NCBI GenBank assembly: GCA_038501625.1
Contig: JAZAYU010000197.1
Span: forward strand, 248,001-312,000
Origin: Corbicula japonica
Taxonomy: Eukaryota; Mollusca; Bivalvia; Venerida; Cyrenidae
Direction: 5' to 3'
DNA length: 64,000 bases
Part shown: piece by piece, positions 44,160-55,200 of the stretch
Position numbering within the stretch: the stretch's first letter is position 1
How the letters are laid out: each line of letters starts with the position of its first letter
Made by a program: the position numbers and the translations under genes
Notes under the pieces: model-generated
Seen by the model: only the letters and a program-made list of their open reading frames with translations
What the model was told of the DNA's origin: nothing
Database searches by the model: none

Positions 44160-45586
44160 TAGGGATGGGAACGAGTATTCAAGTACTCGGATACTCGATT
44201 AAAGCGTTCAAGAACTCGAGTAGTTAACCCAGTATTCGAGTACTCGATTACAAAATCAAATTAAAAAATCATTTTTTACGGCGTTGTTATGGAATTTTAA
44301 AAATCGCCGACTGACAGTTGATTGTACACACCTCGCACCTGGTTTCCAATAAACAAGATGACACATTTATGACAGTAAGGGGCAAAATCCGATAATTGGC
44401 GCCTTATTCTCGTCTCGTTTGATGCTGTAACACAGATAATTTGCAATCATGAAAATTATCATCTGAATGTTTTAAGTACGACGCGTCTCTTTTCGGCCTA
44501 TAATTTGATTTTGTTTATTGAGTAAATATATTCAAATGCAATTGTTGATTAGAATATTAAAAAACTGAAATCAAAATGTTATTGGAGAAATATGCCTCCA
44601 ATCATTTTTCGCTACTGAATATACTGCGTTTCTGACTAATATCCCATTCTAAACCATCCTATCAACATACATCGCTTGCTTCATTTTATCAAATATTTTA
44701 CAATTGCATTATATTATCGTAAACGTATATTATTTTCATGATTGTTTAGTTAAATGGTTTTCAAAGTTGATGCTCAAAATGCTTAGATTAAATTTCATTA
44801 AATATGTTTGTTTCCTGTTATTTATCTTCTTGTACTCAATTATGACATGCAAGATTACACCCGGTACGATCGTAAGAAGCTGGTATTTTCTCTTATGTTA
44901 TATAAAGGTTTCGAGTACTGTAAAACTGGATTTATTCGCGTTAGTTTTATTTTCGCTAATATTCGCGAATCGCCTGCCTCGCGAATTCATAAATATCGCG
45001 AATATATAAGTGTTGATATATCCGATAATAATTATCCGAAAGAGGCAACTTAAAATAGAACTGTTAATCACTTCAAACGCCACATATAATTCCATATGAG
45101 GCGCACCATTCATTTATTTGATTTCATCATTTAAATAAATTTGGCAAATAATATAAACGATTAATTCTATAAACTATGTTAAGTTTTGAGTAATTTATTC
45201 TGATACAGGAAACAATATAGCTATTGTCAGCGTTGTTTGCTAAATGCCACACCTAAAGAAAAGGCAGCTTGCCTAACAATATTATGTTTATTTAAAATTA
45301 ATTGCTTTATATCTCAGTTTGGACAATGGTATTTATCTGTACCTTTTGATTGTGTTTAACGATGAAATTGTGATAATGGTTATAAAATTATACTTTTATA
45401 TCTTCGGTTTCGAGTATGACGACTTCGCGAATTTATGAATACGCGAATAAAGAAAATTGCTTATTTTTGACGAAAATCGCGAAATTTTGACCTCGCGAAA
45501 TTAATGCGTTTTACAGTACTCCAGTACTCGATCGGAACAAGATCCGAGTACCCGAGTACCGATTTTGCTACTCGTTCCCATCCCTA
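44160..45586. mobile_element. hAT-like non-autonomous element, 1427 bp
   Basis: TAGGGATGGGAACGAGTA at the left and TACTCGTTCCCATCCCTA (one interrupting base) at the right. The 8-bp flanks TTATTAAC and TTATAAAC differ at one base. Subterminal GAGTACTCG words occur at both ends. No transposase frame. A TA-flanked MITE is nested at 44918-45516. Confidence 0.85.
44918..45516. mobile_element. TA-flanked MITE nested in the hAT-like element, 599 bp
   Basis: CTGTAAAACTGG at the left and GCGTTTTACAG at the right, TA on both sides. Words with TTCGCGAAT/ATTCGCG are clustered at both ends (44930-45005, 45424-45505). Confidence 0.85.
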
Positions 45587-45639
45587 TTATAAACTTTAAA
45601 AAGGTAAACATTAATAAAGCCATTCAATAATGAGTTTGA

Positions 45640-46120
45640 ATGAATTCAGGAATCGCCACACCCTGAAAACACAGCCTCCCAACGCAGCCAAAAAGTAAAG
45701 AGCAAAACGAATCATGGGCTTATAAGAAGACCAATTTGAAATAAGACATCCAAAGTAATTAACGAAAAAGAGAAATTTGGGGCTACCACCATGGAACGGT
45801 CATTGGAAAAACAATTTGCCACTTGGGGTTTAAACCAGGTTCTAGGGAACACCACCCTCACACTTGCCCCAAGAGGAACAAACAAGAATAAAATGTCTTT
45901 GTGAATCATGGGCTTATAAGAAGACCAATTTGAAATAAGACATCCAAAGTAATTAACGAAAAAGAGAAATTTGGGGCTACCACCATGGAACGGTCCTTGG
46001 AAAAACAATTTGCCACTTGGGGTTTAAACCAGGTTCTAGGGAACACCACCCTCACACTTGCCCCAAGAGGATCAAACAAGAATAAAATGTCTTTGTGAAA
46101 TAACTCCAACCCACCCATCA
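45640..46120 (+). repeat. Dispersed repeat family A, copy with internal 194-bp tandem duplication
   Basis: Starts AGGAATCGCCACACCCTGAA, as at 47948 and 52117. A 194-bp block (45710-45903, 45904-46097) is duplicated with only a few differences, so the duplication is recent. It carries GGAACGGTC, TTTGCCACTTGGGGTTTAAA and CACACTTGCCCCAAGAGG. Confidence 0.88.
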
Positions 46121-46623
46121 ACTCGGCAGTGTTTTATGCTAAAGCACACTCACATATAAAACATAAGACGCTAATAGCACTGTAAAGCAAAAGGGCATGT
46201 ATTCCCTCGTGTTTAAATATGAGCTTAAAAGTATTGTCTTCCACATACCTTTTACCCCTCTTTCCGTTAATACTGTTTTAATATGACCTGTGGTGTAAGT
46301 AAATGGTATTGGATTCGTTAAAAAACAATAAAGATTTCAAACTCATATAATAATTGATTCCGACACAAAACATTTTATTTTAGAACCTCTCTTTACAAAG
46401 AGGAGAAACACAACAATTTTAGCATATACATGTACAATAAATGACATATTAGAACCTTTGGTGAGTGTATACAGTTGATATAAAAACTTTAAAAAATATT
46501 GAATTGCAGAACAATCCATTGAAGTCTTCAAATTCTTTTTTAACGAAAACACTCACTTTTTCTGTTGTTGTTTTAAAGACCTAATGTTAAAACGTTTAGA
46601 AAGTAAAACATGTGTTTTAGTTA

Positions 46624-46947
46624 CGTTCATTCCTGATAGTATGTAATTACTACGTAACATGTTCATTCCTGATAGTATGTAATTACTACGTAACATGTTC
46701 ATTCCTGATAGTATGTAATTACTACGTAACATGTTCATTCCTGATAGTATGTAATTACTACGTAACATGTTCATTCCTGATAGTATGTAATTACTACGTA
46801 ACATGTTCATTCCTGATAGTATGTAATTACTACGTAACATGTTCATTCCTGATAGTATGCAATTACTACGTAACATGTTCATTCCTGATAGTATGTAATT
46901 ACTACGTAACATGTTCATTCCTGATAGTATGTAATTACTACGTAACA
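46624..46947. repeat. 36-bp minisatellite, 9 copies
   Basis: The unit starts ATGTTCATTCCTGATAGTAT and ends GTAATTACTACGTAAC. Nine copies are nearly identical (one C for T at 46860). As 36 is divisible by 3, a 131-aa frame of 12-residue repeats stays open on the minus strand. Confidence 0.97.
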
Positions 46948-47246
46948 TTTATTAAAGGTTCAAGATATTTTCCCATTGGCTCTTGTGTGTAACCGTAGGT
47001 TCCCCTTTAAAATATTGTTTCTTAGATTATGTCGTACATTTTACTTTCGCAAACCTAAAAGATGGCATGGTTTAATCATTTATCTTTTAATTCAAGAAAA
47101 TGGTGTTTAAATTATAAATAAAACCATTTGTTTTGAACGTTGTTTTTCATTGAAGTTATGAATAAATTACTCCTGTATAGTTGTTTCCTTAGTGTGTATG
47201 GGAAAGATTATTCTCTAATAAGTTTTATGAACCATAGGATGTATGA

Positions 47247-47343
47247 AAAGTATATCGAGGGGTCAATGCAAGGCAATTGTAACTCCTTTTTATTTCAATA
47301 TAGTTACAATAGTCTTGCACTGACCCCTCGATATGCTTTATGT
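47247..47343. repeat. Hairpin with ~38-bp arms
   Basis: AAAGTATATCGAGGGGTCAA plus TGCAAGGCAATTGTAACT pairs with AGTTACAATAGTCTTGCA plus CTGACCCCTCGATATGCTTT. The loop is about 18 nt. The layout resembles the hairpin at 5565-5645. Confidence 0.8.
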
Positions 47344-47399
47344 CGATATGCAACCCGATCGTTTAGAAAAATATTGTGTGCATTGTGTTCGTAGCATCA

Positions 47400-47925
47400 A
47401 TTATTGGGAATGTTTTCTTTTACTAGAAAATATTAAAATAAAGATGTACAATTACAAATTTTCCCATATTTCAGCTTTTTTCTTACTAACTTGACTCCAA
47501 TATAATTAGATGTAAAGTCATATGTTTACATTTAGTTGATTCAGGTACATGTACTTACATTTAAACCTGGACCAATCGTAAGAGTAAACAAGTTCCACAT
47601 TAATTATTTATATTTATTAATTATGCTTTGATTTATATTCACTGGTACCTTTAAATAGATGTTAAACATGTATTGACTATTACAAAACAGAGTTGGTTGT
47701 TTCATGTTAAAGATACTGATCTAGAAACTTACTGCAAAATCTGTGGAACATAAAACATTATTTTATTTAAAAGTGATATATTTATTGTGTCTGTATTTTA
47801 AACCTTTTTAACACGATTTTCTTTGATAAAGAAAAACAATTAATGCCTTTCTGAATACGCTTCTCGTTTTTGATAGTATATCACAGGTCATTCCATTCCT
47901 TCACCGGTATTTTGTGTAGGCTAGA
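47400..47925. other. Stretch without recognised genes
   Basis: AT-rich unique sequence between the hairpin and the next family A repeat. It could hold 5' exons of the VWDE-like gene, but none was recognised. Confidence 0.5.
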
Positions 47926-47931
47926 AAAAGG

Positions 47932-48490
47932 TGAAATATGCATATCAGGAATCGCCACATTCAGAAAAACAGCCTCCCCACACAGTCAAGAAGAAGAGAG
48001 GGAGAGAGCATGTTTAAAAAAATGATCAGTTTCAAAAGAGACACCACTAACAATTAACAAAAAAAAGAGAACCCGAGGGGAAACCGCCTTGGAACGGTCA
48101 GTGGCAAATCAAATTGCCACTGGGGGTTTAATCCAGGTTCTAGGGTGCATCAACCTCACACTTGCCCCAACAGGTTCTCATATCACAAATTAAATACAAG
48201 TTGTCTTGGTGAAACAACTCCAACCCACTTATCGGCTCAACGATGTTGCATGCAAAAACACACAATCATATAAAACATAAGAATCTAATAGCATTGCAAA
48301 GCCAAAGGGCGGGTACTCAATGATCTTACCGAGACCAGAGCTCCTGGAGTAAAATCAGCAAGAACACGATGACAGGGATAAAAGAAACCAATCGAGCTTC
48401 GTTCTTTTCTGATAAATGTCCATGAATAGGTTCAGTCAAACATTTGATATCTGTCGTGTTCGGATCTTCCAAAGTCCTTTTCCATCTACT
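47932..48490 (+). repeat. Dispersed repeat family A, longest copy
   Basis: GAAATATGCATATCAGGAAT, CAGCCTCCCCACACAG, ACCGCCTTGGAACGGTCAGT and CAACCTCACACTTGCCCCAA in order, then TACTCAATGATCTTACCGAG and, at 48436-48480, the reverse of the 6592/33205 block. It joins the two family A blocks. Confidence 0.85.
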
Positions 48491-48972
48491 TAGAAACCAA
48501 ATAAAATTTTATTATCCAAAATTAATCTCTATTGAGCTTTCAATGAAAATCATGGGACCGTAGATTAACATATAAAAAACCATTGAGAAAATAAACCAGT
48601 GAACACGAATTTCTAAGTTTGCACGTATAAATACTAATGAAACAAAATTGATATGTGCATATCATGAATAGCTGCACCTAGAAAGCATAGCCTAACACGA
48701 TGAATGTAATTGTGTGAATAATCAGTATGTCGCATTGTACAAAACTGTAGTGAGTCTTATCATTTATGATTAGCTAACAGGATTCTTGGGTGGGTGGCCC
48801 TAATAACAACCCAAGGTCTATTTTAAATGTGTTACATGTACGTTAAGAACATATGCTTTAGGGCAACATGTTTGTTTCGACTATTGATGGTATACATGTA
48901 TTGTTTTTATTTATTTGATGTTTTAACAATAACAATATCAACGATTGTAAACAAGCATACATTACTTTGAAG

Positions 48973-49207
48973 GTTACGACGAACCCTGTAGTCTTATTAA
49001 AGAATGGACAGACAACGATCAACATTAAATTCACACTTCCAATTGGATGCGGATACTCCATTATAAATAATGAAAAACCAGCATTTCCTTGCGACTACAG
49101 TTTAACACTGTACATGAAAAACGGTTGGAGATGTGGAGCGGGTGGTGTTGCGAACATTGTGGACCATCCAAGCTTAAACAACTTCTGCACACAGCCTATT
49201 AAATTAA
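48973..49207 (+). CDS. VWDE-like exon 1 (first recognised)
   Basis: Open frame VTTNPVVLLKNGQTTINIKF, then TLPIGCGYSII, CDYSLTLYM, RCGAGGVANIVDHPS and NNFCTQPIKL. Acceptor TTTGAAG. The donor is either 49207|GTGAAA (phase 1) or 49217|GTGATG (phase 2); neither fits exon 2 cleanly. Confidence 0.6.
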
Positions 49208-52200
49208 GTGAAACCATGTGATGATTTTTCTAGGCAAAAACAGTTATTGAATGTTTCAATGTATTATGTAAATATAAAAGAGCTGGTCTCATTCACTGTT
49301 TTTTCTGGCGTCTTAAAGACTTAAAACTTTTAAATTTCATTTTTAGATAATAATACCAATTATACTAACTTGCGATCTGAAATATTGTATCTTAATATAA
49401 CCACTCGTTTGCTTGGTGGCAATTATTTAACAACTAATCGGATGTCATCTAATTATCTAAGAAAATGTTGAATTGACCGTGTAGATAAACGAATAGTAAT
49501 TAAATAAAGTAGGCAAACGAATACAGGATTGTTAAAGATCTTAATAAGTTATCTATCATTTTTTTCTTATCAATAACTTAAACTTTTTATTTTTATTTTG
49601 TTTATTTGACAGATGTTGAGTACATCGTATCAGTGGTACCAGACACCTTTCACACATTCTTTGAACATTTCAACAATCGATAACAACTATGATGATGAAG
49701 AGACATATGATCTCAAATTGAAATTCGACAATTCAATCGCTCATAAGCTTTGGAAAAACTATAGCTTTCCAGATATGAAGGTAGCTTATGTTTAGATAGA
49801 GATAATTTAATCTAAATATTTTATTTGAACTATTTGAACCTCAGTATAAGATTTTAAAAAAGAGTGTTACAATGTATTTGGCTTTTCAAATTTCTTGTTT
49901 AAGTAGTTTTATGACATTTATGTCATGTAAATGTTTAAACATGATGAAAATTAAATTCAAATAGTTTATCTGTGTGTTTGCACCGATTGAATATTGTGGA
50001 GTGTTATTAGATAAATGTCCAGAACGTTAAAATGACCAATGAATATTTTATTTAGGTTATCATCAGAGACACGAAGCTTTACCAAAAGAAACTGTGCTAT
50101 TGTAGAGTAGACCCCCACATGAAAACTGCAGATAACAGGTAAGCCTTCCGTGTTTTGTTGTTTTCCACTTAATTTTCATTGTGTCCAACATATGGTATGG
50201 AGTCCCTCTGCTCGAAGTTTTTGCTGTGTGATTACAAAACACCTTGGCACTGATCGTCATATGATATTCAATGTCAGATTCGACAAAAAGGTTGGTTATA
50301 TCATTTATTTCTTAATAAATATAAATTAACTGTAAGTGTACCCTTATAGAACACAAATAATATTTTGTACTTTTACAGATGATTCGTCATTAATACTCTT
50401 AAGGGTTTACTTAAACTGACTTGATTTAAGTTAACACATTTTAACTTGACATATTAATAGGGTGATATGGCAGTCGGCATTGCACTTCATAGATAAAATA
50501 GAGAAAAATATCAAAATCACTCCAATAGCAAAATGCAGTAAATAAAACTTTAGATTAGACCCTCGTTAACTAAGTCGACAGACAAGGGTAGTAGTTTATA
50601 AATATTTGAAGTGAAACGGTGAGTGAAAAACACATCATTTGATACATTATTGTTTGTTTTTGTAACCAATGCCCAAAAATATTTTTACATCTACAGCTAT
50701 TATGAACAACAGAGAAGTGGATACTTTATGCTGTATTACAATACAATGTACAAAATAGAGGTACAGTAATAAAGAAAACGATATAATAATATAATTAAGA
50801 TTTAGTATAACTATTTTGTTTCGTAGAAAAAGTTGGTTTTTACACTAACCCAAAATTCGAATTGGTCATGAATTGTATTTGTTTTCAATATATGCTAGTT
50901 TCATTTCTTCCCTTTGTCAAGAGAAGTTGTGAAAGGAACAGTTTTGTCTTTGAAACAATTAGAAAATGTATTTTAAAACTTTATTGATTTTTTCTTAGAT
51001 GAATTCAACACCATTTACTTACAACACAGGGTAAACATTAGAACAGTCTTTAATTGAAAGGGAGGTTATTATGCAATTTCGTACTTCGAAGGGGATTTAT
51101 TTAAATAAACATTCTGCTTATAAATAATTTTTAATGTTTTTCCTACCAACGAGGTGTTCTCCTAAGAGAAAAGAAGATATTTAGAGCAATTGTTTCAGTT
51201 GCTTGACCTTTTATTGCATGAAATGCATTTTTATCAAAAGTTGGGATAGCTCTAGCCAAACTGTTCCAAGTTATTTATTACAAGATAAAAGCTTAAATTA
51301 AAGACAGCTGTTGACAAATGATAACAAATTAAGTGTTAGGATAATGGCTTTCTGATGAAAAATTACAAACAAAAGTGACCAATTTCATAAAAAAGAAAAG
51401 AAACAGTAAACGATCTCTTAACATAATTGTTCAGTGACACAATATTTCCAGTAAACTACTACCATCAGAGTCATTATTTACTTAAACAACGTCTTTAGAG
51501 CAGATTGTTTCAATGTTCAACAGTTTTTTAATCAAATGCACGTATCATACATTTACTATAAAATACATATTGTTTTCTTAATACATGTTTAAATTAATAT
51601 TTACATTTAAGTCCCTACAACTATTTTTTGATAGGTACAGATAAAAGTTGAGGAATGTTTTGCATGGTTGAACAGATATCCGAAATGCGCATGCGCATTA
51701 GCAGTGCGAGCTGGAAAAGATGTCTTTATGATAAATACATGTGATTCGGTGTATTTTCTTGGATTCACAAGTTGCGGAGATGGTGGAATCATCAACGTGA
51801 TAGAAAGTGGAACCAGAGAGTACAGGGTAAAAAATGGGCACTGAGACGAACAATCTAACTTAACATAAGCGCTGATATACTTTCATCTCAAGTTTTCAAT
51901 TAACCTATATAATATTTAAGCCACGTTGATATGTGTGGGTACTTGCATGCGCGTTTGAGTGTGCGAATGCGTATGTGTGTGTGTTTGGAAGGAATTGCCA
52001 AATGGTTGATTTGTTAGCGGACATGATTGATAGTAACAGAAAATTCAAACAGAAAGCAAATAAATTGAGTTTAGTTTAAAACAAACAATCTTGTAAAAAA
52101 ATGAAATATGCATATCAGGAATGGCCACATCCAATATACACAGCCTCCCTACACAGCCAAAAAGTAGAGAGGAAAAGAAAGCATGGTATTACAATAATCA

Positions 52201-55200
52201 GTTTCAAACTGGACGCCACAAACAAACAACGAAAGTGAGAACCAGAGGGGTTACCGCCTTGGGACGGTCAGTGGCAAAACAAATTGCCACTGGGGGTTTA
52301 AACCAGGTTTTAGGGTGCACCAACCTCACACTTGCCCCAACAGGTTCTCGTATCACAAAACAAGTACAAATTGTCAGATATATTAATCACTAGATCTATA
52401 TGAATGTTTGACGAATTGCAATATAAGGAAGACCAACAAAATCAAACGCAGTTTGTGGTCATGTTCGGGAAATAAAACAAACTGCATGCAACTCTAACTA
52501 AAATTATTTAGGATTTATGTGGGTTTTTTTCAGATATTTACTCCAATTGGAACACAAATTCTTGTACAAATGCTGTCGGGTGAATACTATTATGGAAAAC
52601 TTGATATACAAATCTTCATGGCACCCAAAGATGAACAGAATGTAGTAGGACACTGTGGAAAATTTGACGGTGATGATTATTACGAGTTCACACACAAGAA
52701 TGGTGGTTTCACATATAACTTCAGATATGGTGCACAGGACCCGGAAACATTTTCGTCTAGCTGGAGGTAAGTAAATATTTTCTTTTCTTAATTAATTCTT
52801 AATTTATAAGTTACATTTTCACTCTTCGTCTGTATCCATAACTTACGTGTTCTTCATGGAACAAAGTCATGCATGCCACACATCGGAATACATAATTATT
52901 TAACATCTTAGTACCAGAATTAATATTTTTGTTCGTTTTGACTATACTATTAATTTTGTATCAGTATTACATGCACACGTATCAATTTTCTAAAAATCAA
53001 CATTAATAACATTTGTATTTGAATTCATAATATGCAATGTATATGGGGTTAATCATCAGGCATGCAAAGCGCTGTAAAATATCATGTTGCTAATCTTTCT
53101 TTTTAAAAATTACATATGATTTGATCATGCATGTCACTATAAACTGTTCTTGCTTATCTGCACCTACCTCTTCTTGTATATTTTCTGCAGAATATCAGAT
53201 GAGGAAAATCTCTTCCTGAGGCCCAACAGAAATCTAGAATCATGGAACGATATCAATAAGAAGTATTGTGTTTGCAAACTATCCAGAGAGTCCTTCTTTG
53301 AGACGACGTGTGCATCTTCGCAGTATTTTGGTTGCATGAATGGAAAATTACTGGGAAAATGTCAACCGCTCACAAGATTAAGGCGAAGTTCAAACAAACG
53401 TAAAGAGATGGAACTCATGCGTTTGTTTGCCTTATTTTCACAAGAACGAACTGAACGAAAAAGGGTATGTTGTAGAAGCTGAAGTTGTCGTCTATTGCTA
53501 AATTGGATTTTTTTCAATCCATCTAAGTGATGTTTTTATTTTACAACTCTTTATTAAAAATAGTTCTTTATATTAATACATACAATTTGGCTTGCTTAAC
53601 TATTTAGCATAATTGCCAGTATCAGTTACATGTATTAATCGATAGCTGCTTATTTGCTGTATTTGTATTGTGAAAGAAAGATAACGTTGACCTGGTTTCA
53701 CATTTACAACTGAAGAAGCCCAATGCGTATTTAAATAATTCTTATACATGCCAAGAAAACTGTTTGCTCACAGAGAGAGGTTGCCTACAACATCAGCGCT
53801 GATGAAGCAGCCGATATATGCGCAAGTTTGAAGGAATCTTTACCGCTGACTGAAATGGCCGATGTGTCTGGAAATGAAATTGCAGAGGCAGTAACGTCTC
53901 ACTGTGAATTCGATGTTGTGGTAATGACATATTCATTCTAGCAGTTTGTTTCGCGCACTACGGTATGTAGGTAACATGTACTTCGTAATGCATGTTCAGA
54001 ATAGCAACCTACTAACGCAGTCAAAAGTAAATGAAGAGGAAATGAAATCTCGTGCTTATAATAAAAATGATAATGCTTACAAAAATGAGAACCGAGAAAA
54101 TGAGTTTCCGCCTTGGAACTGTAAGTGGCAATATATTATGCCTATATGCGTTTAAACATCTGTAAAATTTAGAATTACATGTATACATGTAGAAACCGGC
54201 CACGGTGAGAAATTATTTTACATGAAACTGTTAACTGCGAATGAAATTGTCAGAAGAAGTTTAACAAATTCAAATATATTTATATATTATCTTTAGATGA
54301 GCTGCGCCAGAATTTACTAAAAAGTCGAGCTAACGCTATATCTTTATTTTTAATTTAAAGCATCGTGAAATTTAAAAAAAGAACTTTATTATGCCGTTAA
54401 AAAGTGTATTGTTTCAAACGTTACTAAAATTTTATTTTTGATTCAGGCATCGAATGATCCTACCTTTGTGAATGTGCATTTAGATGCAATGAATAGCGTC
54501 GTTAAAACACTGTTGGCCATGTCGCCATTGTATGTCGCAAACAACACGAACAAGGTTAATTACTTCATCGCCAACAGCTGTCCAATGAACTGTTCAGGGA
54601 ACGGCATTTGCATGGCGAATGGTAAATATGTTAATACTGATTTTTTTTTATCTCAGAAGTAATAATTTATCTTTTTTTCTAAAGACTTTGAGGTATTAGA
54701 CATCGTCTGTAAAAGGCACCATTTCGATTTTTCTAGCCCTATTCTATTTTCTTACTAAACGCTCATACAATCAGTCTTTAGTGTGATTTATTTTGCAGAA
54801 ACGTATATTTCATGCATCAGATGCATAATGTTATGTCTTTTCTGAGGATATTTCTATATCAATGTGCAGGTACATGTGCGTGCAGTGGCACCTTCAGAGG
54901 GTCAGACTGCAGTATAGACATAACACAACCTTTGATAATTGATGACATAGAGGGAGGAGGGGTGTGCGACGTTGCGGACGATGACTGTGGATGTTTCACG
55001 CTGAGAACTTATAATCTGCTCGAAATTTTTTACTGTGCGATAGACATCTACCAGGTACCTCACTTGAACATGTAAAATATTAATATTTATAAAGCAGGTG
55101 TACCATTTTGTTTGGTTACACTAATGAATGTTTACTTTATTTACGAATATTGACACAAGACCAGTTTCAAATTTGTTCAAATATCATCAAATATCAGAAA

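Noticed and set aside
46553..46948. 131-aa minus-strand frame with repeated MLRSNYILSGMN
   Set aside because: It is the 36-bp minisatellite read in frame; no splice or homology support.
47140..47394. Frame starting with a hydrophobic stretch, as a possible signal-peptide exon of the VWDE-like gene
   Set aside because: Most of it is formed by the hairpin at 47247-47343 and there is no supported donor joining it to exon 1.
51001..51031. Possible small VWDE-like exon reading MNSTPFTYNT
   Set aside because: Its phase does not fit; exon 4 joins exon 5 directly in phase 0 and the product matches the VWD fold.
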